Counted from the stretch's first letter, positions 1-9,357 are shown. The stretch is DNA of 64,000 nt from JAVVUJ01 sp964582545 (GCA_964582545.1 CAZOSB010000003.1:62001-126000), one strand, 5' to 3'. The notes: generated by a model not told the origin, from the letters alone. Numbers and translations are program-made.

Positions 1-679
1 TTACTATGTTTAAGACCAAAGGACGGATATCCTTTAGGTGCACATATTTGATACGAGGGGCAAAGTGGTCGAAAAATTTCGGGATATCCACTCCGCAAAA
101 GTGGAGATGTCCTGTATCTGCCAATAAAAAAACGGTGTCAGGATTAGTTTTATCACAAAGTTTTTGAGTTTCTTCATGTGTTTCCACGCAAGTGCCTGTA
201 TGAACGTGAACTACCAACGTCATTCCGTGTTCCCTGCAGAACTCTCCTGCTTCGTTTAATCCGGAAGTATAAAGATTCCACTCTTCCTCATTGAGCTTCT
301 GAACACCTTTTTCAGCCCTGTATTCCCTGGGATCCCAACAAGAAGAACCGGTTCCTTCCGCTACGATGACATATTTACAATCCATTTCTTTGAAAAACAA
401 TACCTTTTCTTTTAATTCCTCAAAATATTGATCTCTCAACTCCTTACATGCAAACATAGTATCACACCACCCTGAGGAAAGGGCTAATCCCCTCTTTTCC
501 AGTTCAGGTTTTAAGATTTTTGGATCTCTTGGAAATTTTCTTCCCAACTCGATACCAACATATCCTGCTTGGGATGCTTGATCCACAATATCTTCAAAAG
601 AGTAATGATCTCCCAAAAAATCAAGATCGTCATTGCACCAGTTGATTGGATGGGCGCCTAGTTTAACGTTTTTCAGCAT
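1..679 (-). CDS. IolE-like sugar isomerase/dehydratase (partial, 3' end outside window)
   Basis: The translation (226 codons seen) is a TIM-barrel protein of the xylose-isomerase-like AP-endonuclease-2 family. The N-terminus (KNVKLGAHPINWCNDDL) and the later ELGRKFPRDP and VHLKDIR segments resemble inosose dehydratase IolE, which dehydrates scyllo-inosose in myo-inositol breakdown. The ATG at 679-677 follows a good ribosome site (AAAGGAGG, read on the minus strand). It is the fourth gene of the minus-strand cluster, 23 bp after the Gfo/Idh dehydrogenase, which fits an inositol-type or ketosugar pathway. The substrate cannot be fixed from sequence, because related epimerases share this fold. 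The C-terminus lies beyond base 1. Confidence 0.75.
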   Translation of the reverse strand, partial: MLKNVKLGAHPINWCNDDLDFLGDHYSFEDIVDQASQAGYVGIELGRKFPRDPKILKPELEKRGLALSSGWCDTMFACKELRDQYFEELKEKVLFFKEMDCKYVIVAEGTGSSCWDPREYRAEKGVQKLNEEEWNLYTSGLNEAGEFCREHGMTLVVHVHTGTCVETHEETQKLCDKTNPDTVFLLADTGHLHFCGVDIPKFFDHFAPRIKYVHLKDIRPLVLNIV

Positions 680-702
680 TGTATTTTCCTCCTTTATTCC
701 TC

Positions 703-1698
703 TTAACCTTCTATAACCGTAACAGCAGCTCCATCATTGGCAGCTGACTGATAACATGCCTCTACCAATGCCACGCTTCTGGCCCCTGCAACGACTCCCT
801 CATTGAGTGCCTCTTTATTGTTTTCCATGGCATCGTACATATGCTGATGCATAGCCACGTATCCCCATTTTTCTTCAAAGGGTAACTTTGAATAATCCTT
901 AGCATCTATGGTCTTACTAAGTCCTGGGCAATATTTATAAACATCTAGTTCCTCTGTAATAACGCTTTTGTGGTCACCCACAACCTGCACTCTTTCAAAG
1001 GGGAAGATCCAAGAAGCGTGACCGCAGCTTGTAATGGCACCGATTCCTCCATTTTTAAATTTTAACTGTATGGCAAAATCATCGTCAATTCCTTCGTAAC
1101 ACGCTGATTTTCCTAGCGCTCTCACCTCTTCTATCTCTCCCATAAGATACTCGGCCATATCCAGGAAGTGAATGGTAGTATCATATAAAAATCCTCCTAT
1201 ATTGATGAAGTCTGCTGCCCAAACGCTACCTCCCATATCTCCATCATTTTGAATAATGTTGAGAGAAAATGGTTTATAATCTTCTTCTTTTACCGTTTCC
1301 TTTGCTGCTAAATAAATCGGTGCAAATCTTCGATTATGCCCTACAAAAAGCCTCTTTCCTGACTTCTTTACCGCCTCTTTAATCAGTTTAACGTCGCTGA
1401 GTTTTGTGGCCAAAGGTTTTTCACAAAAAACATTAATTCCCGCTTCTAAAGCCTTTATGGTCAAAGGTGCATGAAAATTATTAGGTACTGTGATGTAAAC
1501 CAAATCTATCTGCGCCTTTAATAGTTCCTCCATATCGTTGTAGGCTTTTGCCCCATAGAGGTCAGCCATACCCTGAGCTCTTTCCATATTAGTATCAAAA
1601 ACTCCTGTTATTTCAACTCTTCCACTTTCTGTTGCCAATTTTCCATGGATACCTCCCATGGTTCCTGTTCCTATGATTGCTGCCTTTATTTTATTCAT
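703..1698 (-). CDS. Gfo/Idh/MocA family NAD(P)-dependent dehydrogenase (IolG-like)
   Basis: 331 aa, normal for the family. The N-terminal Rossmann fold has GTGTMG at residues 10-15. The EKP motif (93-95) carries the conserved Lys, and the C-terminal domain has D173/H177 in a GGFLYDTTIHFLD context, the usual catalytic Asp/His pair. Such enzymes oxidise a sugar or inositol hydroxyl to a ketone. Pairing with an IolE-like protein downstream suggests oxidation followed by dehydration or isomerisation of a cyclitol or hexose. It lies 53 bp after the permease gene in the same operon. Inositol 2-dehydrogenase is one option; many family members use other sugars. Confidence 0.85.
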   Translation of the reverse strand: MNKIKAAIIGTGTMGGIHGKLATESGRVEITGVFDTNMERAQGMADLYGAKAYNDMEELLKAQIDLVYITVPNNFHAPLTIKALEAGINVFCEKPLATKLSDVKLIKEAVKKSGKRLFVGHNRRFAPIYLAAKETVKEEDYKPFSLNIIQNDGDMGGSVWAADFINIGGFLYDTTIHFLDMAEYLMGEIEEVRALGKSACYEGIDDDFAIQLKFKNGGIGAITSCGHASWIFPFERVQVVGDHKSVITEELDVYKYCPGLSKTIDAKDYSKLPFEEKWGYVAMHQHMYDAMENNKEALNEGVVAGARSVALVEACYQSAANDGAAVTVIEG

Positions 1699-1751
1699 TT
1701 TGTCCTCCTTTTTTCTTAGAAATTTATTTACATCTTTTTTTGGTCATTGAT

Positions 1752-2798
1752 TTATTTAGCATTTGCATTTGCCTCTATATTTACAGTTACTTTTTTCTTA
1801 ATTTTTTTAAATCCCCCATTTTTTACTACATCCATGAAGACTGCAATGATGATAACACATCCCAAGATCACGGTTTGCATATCTGGTGTGATATGCAGAA
1901 GATTTAAGCCATTTCTCAGTACAGCAATGAGTAAAACTCCTGTAAAAGTTCCTGAAATTGTTCCCTTACCTCCGAAAAAACTGGATCCTCCTATGATTAC
2001 CGCAGCGATAGCATCCGTTTCCCAAGCCAGCCCTGCCAAGGGATATACAGCATCCACTCTTCCTGCTAAAACCAGTCCTGCAATTCCACACATTAAACCG
2101 CTCAATGCATAGACCATACATAAAGTTCTATCGTTGTTTACTCCTGCTAGTTTGGCTGTGATAGGATTTCCTCCTACTGCATAGATTCTTCTTCCATAAG
2201 TGGTATCCCTGAGAAATACCCCCATGACTATGTAAACCACGATTAAGATGATCATACTGACAGGAAAGATGCCTATGTAAGATCCTCCCGCCCACTTGAC
2301 GGCATCAGGCATTCCTGATATAGGTGTACCCATGGTCAAAAGTAGGCAGATCCCTCTAAATATATTTTGTGTTCCTAAAGTGGATATGAAGGGATGAGGT
2401 AGTTTTAATTTGGTAAGAAGCAGTCCATTTATCAGTCCCAATAAGGTCCCTACAAGCAAACATACCAATATACAGATAATCGGATTAAATCCTGCCTGGA
2501 TAGCTTTTCCCATCACTACCATGGATAGGGCCATCATGGCACCTACTGATAGGTCAATGCCGGCTGTTAGTATGGCTAACATCATACCGATGGCAATAAA
2601 CCCATTACAAGCAGCTTGCCTGGTTACATTGATCAGATTGTCAGGAGTTAAAAAAGCGGGAGTTTTTAAAGATAGATAAATACATAAGACAATCAAAGCT
2701 ACCAAAGGACCACTTTTGCTCAGCATTTCTTTAATTTTGTTTTGGATAGTTTCATTTTCTTCGTTTAAATTCAATGTTACATCTTTATTTTCTGTCAT
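1752..2798 (-). CDS. Sugar ABC transporter permease, RbsC family
   Basis: 348 aa with about ten hydrophobic segments and the family signature WETDAIAAVIIGGSSFFGGKG-type stretch near residue 250. CUT2 permeases of this kind form the membrane channel for pentoses, galactosides or inositol. The start overlaps the ATPase stop by 4 bp (ATGA), so the two are translationally coupled. The N-terminal 30 residues are charged and probably cytoplasmic. The C-terminus is Lys-rich. Confidence 0.9.
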   Translation of the reverse strand: MTENKDVTLNLNEENETIQNKIKEMLSKSGPLVALIVLCIYLSLKTPAFLTPDNLINVTRQAACNGFIAIGMMLAILTAGIDLSVGAMMALSMVVMGKAIQAGFNPIICILVCLLVGTLLGLINGLLLTKLKLPHPFISTLGTQNIFRGICLLLTMGTPISGMPDAVKWAGGSYIGIFPVSMIILIVVYIVMGVFLRDTTYGRRIYAVGGNPITAKLAGVNNDRTLCMVYALSGLMCGIAGLVLAGRVDAVYPLAGLAWETDAIAAVIIGGSSFFGGKGTISGTFTGVLLIAVLRNGLNLLHITPDMQTVILGCVIIIAVFMDVVKNGGFKKIKKKVTVNIEANANAK

Positions 2799-4303
2799 GA
2801 TAATTTTCCTCCTGTTCCCAAAATCATTAAATTTTCATGTGTAGCATTTTCGTCATTAGGGATAATGCCGGTCATTTTTCCCTCATACATGACTAAAATT
2901 CTGTCGGACATTCCCAATATTTCTTGCATTTCTGAAGAAACCATAATGATGGAGGATCCTTTTTCCAGTAAACTATTCATGATAGAATAAATCTCTGTCT
3001 TTGCCCCAATGTCCACCCCTTTGGTTGGTTCATCAAAGATATAAATTTCGGCGTCTGCCATGACCCATTTTTCGATTACTATTTTTTGCTGGTTTCCTCC
3101 AGAAAAGTTCATGGTGTTTTTATGAATCTGCATGGGTCTTAAATTCATCATTTTGGCATATTCTAAAGTTTTAGAAACCCTTTTTTTATTAGATAAAAAA
3201 GTTCCTGATTTTAATTGATCCAAGGTAGGTAAAGAAGCGTTCTCAATGACATCGTGTATTAATATCAAACCTTCTTCTTTTCTATTTTCAGTAACTAAAA
3301 CGATACCGTTGTTGATTGCATCTTTGGTTTTTTTAATATTTATTTTTTTACCATTTAGAAGAATAGTTCCATCGCTCTTTTCATCCGCTCCAAATAAACT
3401 TCTCACCATTTCCGTCCTGCCGGCACCGACTAAACCAAAAATTCCTAACAATTCTCCACGTTTCAAGTTAAAACTAATATCATCAAATTTTAATCCCGAT
3501 AGGTTGTTTACCTCTAAAACTTCTTGACCAATTTTCACATTTCTTTCTGGGTATTTTTCCTTAAGATCACGACCTACCATAAGCTTGATAATTTGTTCTT
3601 CATTTACATCCGCAATAGGAATGGTTTCACCTACTTTTTTGCCATCTTTCAAAATAGAGACTACATCTCCCACGTGCTGGGCCTCATCCAATTTGTGTGT
3701 GATGAATAGAATAGAAACTCCTTCTTTTTTTAAGTCTTTCATCAGCATTAAAAGAGAATCTATTTCTTTTCTACTCAAGCTGGAAGTAGGTTCATCCATA
3801 ATGATTAGTTTAGATTTTCTCATGAGAGATTTTGCTATTTCCACCAATTGTTTTTGTCCCATTCCCAAGTTTTCACACATGGTTTTAGGATCTAAATCTG
3901 CTCCCACTTTTTTTAGATACTGTCTTGCAGTTTGCATTTGAGTTTTCCAGTCTATTAAAAAAGGATTTCTTTTTCGTACAATTTCATTTCCTACAAACAT
4001 GTTTTCTACCACGCTGAGACATTGAATATTGCTTAATTCTTGATATATAACAGATATTCCTTTTTCATAAGCTTCTTTTACGCTGTGAATATGTACTTCA
4101 TTTCCTTCCCAAATGAATGTGCCTTCATTAGCTTTCTCTATTCCCATAATCGTCTTTATTAGGGTAGATTTTCCAGCTCCGTTTTCACCAAGCAAAACAT
4201 GAATTTCCCCTGCATGGATTGTTAAATCAATACCATCCAGCGCCAAAACTCCGGGAAATTGCTTGGTTAAATTTTTAATTTCTAACAAAGGTATAGTGCT
4301 CAT
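2795..4303 (-). CDS. Sugar ABC transporter ATP-binding protein, RbsA/MglA family
   Basis: 502 aa from the ATG at 4303, chosen because AAAGGA lies just upstream. An upstream ATG at 4363 would add 20 unlikely residues. Two nucleotide-binding domains are present. Domain 1 has Walker A GENGAGKST (39-47), MGQKQ signature and Walker B LIIMDEPTS. Domain 2 has a degenerate Walker A (FGLVGAGRTE), FSGGNQQK signature and FDEPTKGVD. This tandem layout is that of CUT2 importers. First gene of the minus-strand operon, divergent from the LacI-type regulator. No substrate-binding protein gene is seen between this gene and the regulator. Confidence 0.92.
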   Translation of the reverse strand: MSTIPLLEIKNLTKQFPGVLALDGIDLTIHAGEIHVLLGENGAGKSTLIKTIMGIEKANEGTFIWEGNEVHIHSVKEAYEKGISVIYQELSNIQCLSVVENMFVGNEIVRKRNPFLIDWKTQMQTARQYLKKVGADLDPKTMCENLGMGQKQLVEIAKSLMRKSKLIIMDEPTSSLSRKEIDSLLMLMKDLKKEGVSILFITHKLDEAQHVGDVVSILKDGKKVGETIPIADVNEEQIIKLMVGRDLKEKYPERNVKIGQEVLEVNNLSGLKFDDISFNLKRGELLGIFGLVGAGRTEMVRSLFGADEKSDGTILLNGKKINIKKTKDAINNGIVLVTENRKEEGLILIHDVIENASLPTLDQLKSGTFLSNKKRVSKTLEYAKMMNLRPMQIHKNTMNFSGGNQQKIVIEKWVMADAEIYIFDEPTKGVDIGAKTEIYSIMNSLLEKGSSIIMVSSEMQEILGMSDRILVMYEGKMTGIIPNDENATHENLMILGTGGKLS

Positions 4304-4356
4304 TATATTTTCCTTTCTTAGAGTTTTTAAATAATAATTTATTTTATAATTATTAT

Positions 4357-4422
4357 TTAACATTAATTTTATTAATTATATAATATTATTTTAGGTAAAT
4401 TAATATTATATTTTAATGTTAA
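4357..4422. promoter_or_regulatory. Candidate paired operator for the LacI-type regulator
   Basis: In the divergent spacer, TTAACATTAA (4357-4366) and its exact reverse complement TTAATGTTAA (4413-4422) stand 56 bp apart. Each is itself nearly palindromic, as LacI-family sites are. The pair lies between the two divergent starts. The spacer is very AT-rich, so chance is possible. Confidence 0.3.
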
Positions 4423-4524
4423 TTTTGTCAATAATAATTTTTTAATTTTTCAGAATTTTTGTTTATAAATACATATTTTTAGATAATTTTGTCATAAATA
4501 TCTATTTATCAACATAAATTGTAG

Positions 4525-4553
4525 TTTACTTTTAATTTTTTCTATATTATACT
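4525..4553 (+). promoter_or_regulatory. Promoter of the LacI-type regulator gene
   Basis: TTTACT (4525-4530), 17-bp spacer, TATACT (4548-4553). This is a sigma-A type match 40 bp before the ATG. A ribosome site AAGAGGA precedes the start. Confidence 0.6.
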
Positions 4554-4592
4554 GATTTTAATTACTATAAAAATTAGGATTAAGAGGATTTT

Positions 4593-5600
4593 ATGAAAAA
4601 GGTAACGTTAAAAGATATCGCAGATCAATTAAATTTATCTCAAAATACCATATCAGTAGCTTTGAGAGGAAATTCCGGTATCAATGAAGAAACCAGAAGA
4701 AAAATATTAAATACCGCCAGAGATATGGGTTACATAAACAAAAAAATTAAGGAAGACTTTAATATTCTTTTGGTTACCACTATTAATACAACTGCGGACA
4801 CTTATTTCTTTCATCACCTCTTAACTGTAATGCAACAAGAAGTTTTTAAAAGGAATTCCAGTCTTTTTATTATCAATACTTCTGAGCTTCAATCCATCTA
4901 TTCCTCCTTTGAAGAATTGCTGAACTATATTTCTGAGAAAAAAATAAAAGGAATTTTAATTTTGGGGGATATCGATAAGAATAGCTGCAAATTACTGATT
5001 GAAACAGGTTTGTCCATCGTAGGAACCAGTTTTTATTTGCCAGGTGCAAATTTCAGTTCTGTGGTAGAAGATAATATTTCCGGTGCCTTTTCCGTAGTAA
5101 ATTATTTATTTGATCAAGGTTACAGAAAAATTGGGTTTATTGGAGAAACCACCAATATTAGCTTTTTAGAAAGATTTTATACTTATAAGGTGGCTTTGGA
5201 ATCTTTTGATTTAAATTTTGATGAAAACATTTGCATCACTGATATTTTAGAAGAATACAATTCTGATTATAAATATATAACTGAAAGATTAAAAGTTTTG
5301 CCTGAATTGCCCGAAGCATTCATCTGCTCCAATGATAAGATGGCAGCTCTCACCATAAAGGCTTTGGATTCCATGGGTTTTTGCGTGCCAGATGATATTG
5401 GTATTATTGGATTTGACAATAATGAAATAGCCCAGCTCTCCATACCTACCATCACCTCGGTGGATACAAAAAGAGATCTCCAAGGAATTACTGCTGTGGG
5501 ATTATTATGGGATCTTATTCAAGAGCCTGGCATTCACAATAAAAGAATCGTTTTGCCAGTTGAGTTAATTATAGGGGAATCTACTAAGAAAAAAATTTAA
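4593..5600 (+). CDS. LacI/GalR family transcriptional regulator
   Basis: 335 aa. Residues 1-50 form a LacI helix-turn-helix (VTLKDIADQLNLSQNTISVAL, then NEETRRKIL). The rest is a periplasmic-binding-protein-like effector domain, ending with the usual GFDNNEIAQLSIPTITSVD segment. It probably controls the divergent transporter/dehydrogenase operon in response to its sugar. The gene converges on recF: its stop codon overlaps the recF stop by 3 bp. Confidence 0.9.
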   Translation: MKKVTLKDIADQLNLSQNTISVALRGNSGINEETRRKILNTARDMGYINKKIKEDFNILLVTTINTTADTYFFHHLLTVMQQEVFKRNSSLFIINTSELQSIYSSFEELLNYISEKKIKGILILGDIDKNSCKLLIETGLSIVGTSFYLPGANFSSVVEDNISGAFSVVNYLFDQGYRKIGFIGETTNISFLERFYTYKVALESFDLNFDENICITDILEEYNSDYKYITERLKVLPELPEAFICSNDKMAALTIKALDSMGFCVPDDIGIIGFDNNEIAQLSIPTITSVDTKRDLQGITAVGLLWDLIQEPGIHNKRIVLPVELIIGESTKKKI

Positions 5601-6697
5601 TCCAACACATCCATAATATCACCGTTATCAATTATGAAAGTTTTTCCTTTGGTTAAGCTTTCTTTTACTTTTTCATCCATTTCCGTAGTAGTTATAAATA
5701 ATTGAACATCTCTTAGCGCATTAATTAAAAAACTCTGTCTTTCCTGATCTAGCTCTGAAAGAACATCATCTAAAAGTAAAATTGGATTTTCTTTTGTTTC
5801 TTCTTTTATCAATTGTATCTCAGCCAATTTCAAAGAAAGAGCAGCAGTCCTCTGTTGACCTTGAGATCCAAAATGCCTCACATCTATATGATTTACTATA
5901 ATTTTTAAATCATCCTTATGAGGACCTGAGGTTGAAGTTCTTCTCTTAAAATCCTTTTCTCTGTTTTCCATTAATTTTTGAAGAAATATTTTTTTTTGTA
6001 TGTCTAAATCATTTGAAAACTGAATATTTGGTTCATAATAAAGTTCTAAAGATTCCTTTTGATTAGTTATATTAAAATGCAGATTTCCACTGATTTTATT
6101 TAACTTTTCTATGAATATATTTCTATACAGCATAATTTGAGTTCCATAATTGACCAGCTCATAATCCATGACCTCTAACAGACCTTTATCTATAAAATTT
6201 TCTTTTAAAAGCGCATTTCTATGCTGCAATATTTTTTTATACTTCACTAAATAGCTGTAGTAAACAGGTTTTATCAAACTCAATTCTCTATCTATAAATT
6301 TTCTTCTTTTATCCGGTTCTTCTTTAACGATTTTTAAATCCTCTGGAGAAAAAATTACGATGTAAACATTGTTCAGCAATTCAATATTTCTAGTTATTTT
6401 TTTACCATTTATTTTAATAAACTTCCCTGATTTATTATAGAGAATTTCAACATCCAAATCCTCATCACCCTTTGAACAAAATCCTTTTATTTTTGCAAAT
6501 TCCTTATTAAAAAGAATCATTTCGCTTTCCTTATTAGTGCGAAATGATTTTGCAAAACTTAAAACATAGATACTTTCAAGTAGATTGGTTTTTCCTTGAG
6601 CGTTCTTACCAGTAATTAAATTAACATTTTCATTAAAATTAAGCTCTAATTTATCATAATTTCTAAAGTCACTTAAAATTATTTTTTTTAAAAACAT
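5597..6697 (-). CDS. recF: DNA replication/repair protein RecF
   Basis: 366 aa, full length. Walker A ITGKNAQGKTNLLE near residue 30, the SMC-like signature region (HFGSQGQQRTAALSLK) and Walker B LLLDDVLSELD near residue 310. RecF is an SMC-like ATPase that loads RecA on gapped DNA. It begins 13 bp after dnaN, in the standard dnaA-dnaN-recF order. The small S4-domain gene yaaA, which often sits between dnaN and recF in Bacilli, is not here. Confidence 0.97.
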   Translation of the reverse strand: MFLKKIILSDFRNYDKLELNFNENVNLITGKNAQGKTNLLESIYVLSFAKSFRTNKESEMILFNKEFAKIKGFCSKGDEDLDVEILYNKSGKFIKINGKKITRNIELLNNVYIVIFSPEDLKIVKEEPDKRRKFIDRELSLIKPVYYSYLVKYKKILQHRNALLKENFIDKGLLEVMDYELVNYGTQIMLYRNIFIEKLNKISGNLHFNITNQKESLELYYEPNIQFSNDLDIQKKIFLQKLMENREKDFKRRTSTSGPHKDDLKIIVNHIDVRHFGSQGQQRTAALSLKLAEIQLIKEETKENPILLLDDVLSELDQERQSFLINALRDVQLFITTTEMDEKVKESLTKGKTFIIDNGDIMDVLD

Positions 6698-6710
6698 ATT
6701 TTTAACTCAC

Positions 6711-7820
6711 TTAATTAGATGCAATTCTCACTGGCAGGATCAAATACAAGTAAGCATCTCCCTCTAAAGGCTTTATAATACAAGGACTTACGCTGGTATT
6801 AAATTCCATCATAATTTCTTCATCCGATATTGCTTTCAACATATCCAAAAGATACTTTGAGTTAAATCCAATATCTAAATCATTTCCTTCTTTTTCTATA
6901 AAAACTTCTTCTTTTACATTTCCTTCTTCCGATCTAGAGGTAATTAATATCTTATCATTAGTTATTGATAACTTAATTAAATTATTTTTTCCTTCTTTGG
7001 CCAAAAGGGAAGCTCTTTCTAAACTACTCAATATCTCATTTCTATTTACTTTTACTTTACACTGATTTTCTGAAGGAATTACATCCCTGTACTTAATAAA
7101 GTCTCCATCTAACAATCTCAGAACAATTTTTGTCTTATCCATTAGGAAAATAGCTTTTTTTTCACTCAATATTAAGTTGATGGAGTTTTCATCTTCATTT
7201 TCCATAATAATCTTATTTACTTCACCAAGGATTCTGGCTAAAATGATTATTTTCTCCACTTTTTCATTTTTAACAGTTTCTTTAGCAACTGCCATTCTAA
7301 ATCCATCTAATGCAACCAAACTCAATTGATTTTCTTCCATTTCAATTAAAACACCGATTATGATACCCTTTGACTCTTCAATGCTTGCCGCAAAAGCTGT
7401 CTTCTTAATCATCTCCTTAAAAACTTCCTTATCTAAAGAAATGATATCTTCATTTTCTGTGTCTGCAATGATAGGAAATTCGTCGGGAGGAAAACCAACC
7501 AACGTAAACTCTGAAGATAAACATCTTATTGTCACTGTAAAGTTTTCCGATTCTTCAATATAAACTTCTTCGTTTGGTAATTTTCTGATAATATCTGCAA
7601 ATAATTTTGCGGATAAGACCAATGTTCCTTCTTCTTCTACATTTACTTCAATTTTTTTTTCAATGCTTATATCCATATCAGATGCAGATATGGTTAATAT
7701 ACCTTCTTTTGCATTTAATAAAAAACCTTTTAATATAGGAATGGTAGTTTTAGATGAAATGGCTTTTGATACTGTATTTAAAGCTTTTGCCAATTGGCTT
7801 TGCGAACATGATATCTTCAT
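6711..7820 (-). CDS. dnaN: DNA polymerase III beta sliding clamp
   Basis: 369 aa with the three-domain clamp pattern: MKISCSQSQLAKALNTVSKAIS at the N-terminus, the SEFTLVGFPPDEFP region near 105 and a C-terminal LILPVRI. The clamp tethers the replicase to DNA. ATG 7820-7818 with ribosome site AAAGGAG. It is separated from dnaA by a 205-bp spacer that carries the origin unwinding element. Confidence 0.97.
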   Translation of the reverse strand: MKISCSQSQLAKALNTVSKAISSKTTIPILKGFLLNAKEGILTISASDMDISIEKKIEVNVEEEGTLVLSAKLFADIIRKLPNEEVYIEESENFTVTIRCLSSEFTLVGFPPDEFPIIADTENEDIISLDKEVFKEMIKKTAFAASIEESKGIIIGVLIEMEENQLSLVALDGFRMAVAKETVKNEKVEKIIILARILGEVNKIIMENEDENSINLILSEKKAIFLMDKTKIVLRLLDGDFIKYRDVIPSENQCKVKVNRNEILSSLERASLLAKEGKNNLIKLSITNDKILITSRSEEGNVKEEVFIEKEGNDLDIGFNSKYLLDMLKAISDEEIMMEFNTSVSPCIIKPLEGDAYLYLILPVRIASN

Positions 7821-7870
7821 AATAAATCTCCTTTAGCAGCAAAATTTCTTTCTTATTTTTCTATTTTAGT

Positions 7871-7909
7871 TAGTAGTAATAGTAGTAGGGGCTGTGGAAA
7901 TGTGTATAA
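7871..7909 (-). other. oriC unwinding element: DnaA box, GC cluster and DnaA-trios
   Basis: Read on the minus strand: a perfect DnaA box TTATACACA (7909-7901), a degenerate box ATTTCCACA, a GC cluster GCCCC (7892-7888), then six trinucleotides CTA, CTA, CTA, TTA, CTA, CTA (7888-7871). The complementary strand therefore reads TAG, TAG, TAG, TAA, TAG, TAG, that is 3'-GAT-5' repeats. This is the layout of the basal unwinding system described for Bacillus subtilis, where DnaA engages the trios to open DNA. AT-rich sequence follows toward dnaN. Looser boxes lie at 7914-7922 and 7955-7963. Confidence 0.8.
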
Positions 7910-8025
7910 GTCCTGTTAATAACTATTTTTAAACAAAATATACTATTTTTTATCTGTTTATAACTCGTGATTTTTAGTAATACTTATTCAGTAAAAATAT
8001 ATTAAAATTAATTTTTTACATTCCG

Positions 8026-9357
8026 TTAGTTTGACATTAGATCTTTGCTAATTCTTTGAATGACATTTTTTAAAGATTCATTTGTTTTAATTTCTTTACT
8101 TACTTTTTCACAAGCATGTAAAACAGTAGTATGGTCTCTATTGCCAAAGTTTTCTCCTATTTTTGGTAAAGAAAGATCTGTCATTTCTCTGCAAAGGTAC
8201 ATAGCTATTTGTCTGGGGTTTGATAAATCTCTGGATCTTTTAGAAGATTCCATATCAGCAATTTTAATATTGTAGTAAGTACAGACTGTTTTTTTGATCA
8301 TGTTAGGTGTTAATTCTTTTTCAGAAGTGGAAAACACATCTTTTAAAACATCTTTAGCCAAATCCTTATTGATATTTTTTCCTGTAAGAACGGCATTTGC
8401 TACTACTCTATTAAAGGCACCCTCCAATTCTCTAATGTTAGATTGTATTTTTTCTGCAATGACTCCAATCACCTCTATTAAGGAATCTGTAGCCTCCAAA
8501 CCTTCCAAGTCAGCTTTATTTCTTAAAATAGCCACTCGGGTTTCAAAATCCGGAGGTTGAATATCTGCAATTAATCCCCATTCAAATCTAGATCTTAACC
8601 TTTCCTCCAAAGTACTGATATCCTTGGGCGGTCGGTCGCTGGAGATGATAATTTGTTTATTAGCTTCGTATAAGGTATTAAAAGTATGAAATATTTCTTC
8701 CTGAGTTCTGTCTTTTTTTTCTATAAACTGAATATCATCCATCAATAAAACATCGATATTTCTGTATTTATTTCTAAATTCTAAATTCTTATCTTCTCTA
8801 ATTGCCTTAATAAGCTCATTGGTAAACATTTCTGTGGAAACGTATAAAACTTTTGTTTTTGGTTTTTGTTGTAATATGTAATGACCTATGGAGTGCATTA
8901 AATGAGTTTTTCCAAGCCCTGCACCGCCATAGATAAAGAGAGGGTTGTAAGCTTTTGAAGGTGCTTCCGCTACAGCTAAAGAAGCAGCATGGGCAAATCT
9001 GTTGTTTACTCCAATTACAAAAGTATCAAAAATGTATTTCGGATTTAAGTAAAGCTCATCTGTGAAGTTGGATACCATGCTTTCATTTTCAGATTCTTCC
9101 GTATGATCCTCAACATATAGGATTTTTATGGGTTTATGATAGATTTCCTTTAAAGCATTTTCTAATATGGAATTATATCTAGTCATTAAAATGGATTTTG
9201 CCATTTCATTGTATACTGAAAGATAGATGGTTCCTGACTTATCATCTAATTTGATGGGGGATAAGGGAGCTACCCAAGTATTAAAGCTTATAGAAGTTAG
9301 TTCAGGTTTTAGTAGATCTAGTGTTTTGTTCCAATTTTCTAAAAGTAACTTTTTCAT
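8026..9357 (-). CDS. dnaA: Chromosomal replication initiator DnaA
   Basis: 443 aa. The N-terminal domain I (WNKTLDLLKPELTSISFNTWVAPL), Walker A GGAGLGKTH near residue 145, Walker B LLMDDIQF, and the domain IV DnaA-box recognition segment NRDHTTVLHAC are all present. DnaA binds oriC boxes and opens the duplex. It is transcribed away from the rpmH operon. Boxes in its upstream spacer suggest autoregulation. Confidence 0.98.
   Translation of the reverse strand: MKKLLLENWNKTLDLLKPELTSISFNTWVAPLSPIKLDDKSGTIYLSVYNEMAKSILMTRYNSILENALKEIYHKPIKILYVEDHTEESENESMVSNFTDELYLNPKYIFDTFVIGVNNRFAHAASLAVAEAPSKAYNPLFIYGGAGLGKTHLMHSIGHYILQQKPKTKVLYVSTEMFTNELIKAIREDKNLEFRNKYRNIDVLLMDDIQFIEKKDRTQEEIFHTFNTLYEANKQIIISSDRPPKDISTLEERLRSRFEWGLIADIQPPDFETRVAILRNKADLEGLEATDSLIEVIGVIAEKIQSNIRELEGAFNRVVANAVLTGKNINKDLAKDVLKDVFSTSEKELTPNMIKKTVCTYYNIKIADMESSKRSRDLSNPRQIAMYLCREMTDLSLPKIGENFGNRDHTTVLHACEKVSKEIKTNESLKNVIQRISKDLMSN

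Noticed and set aside
1677..2112. Plus-strand frames over the RbsC-like permease
   Set aside because: They overlap a clear permease gene on the other strand and have no family resemblance of their own.
3668..3680. CACGTG inside the RbsA-like gene as a third parS
   Set aside because: Only the central CACGTG matches; the flanking parS bases are absent.
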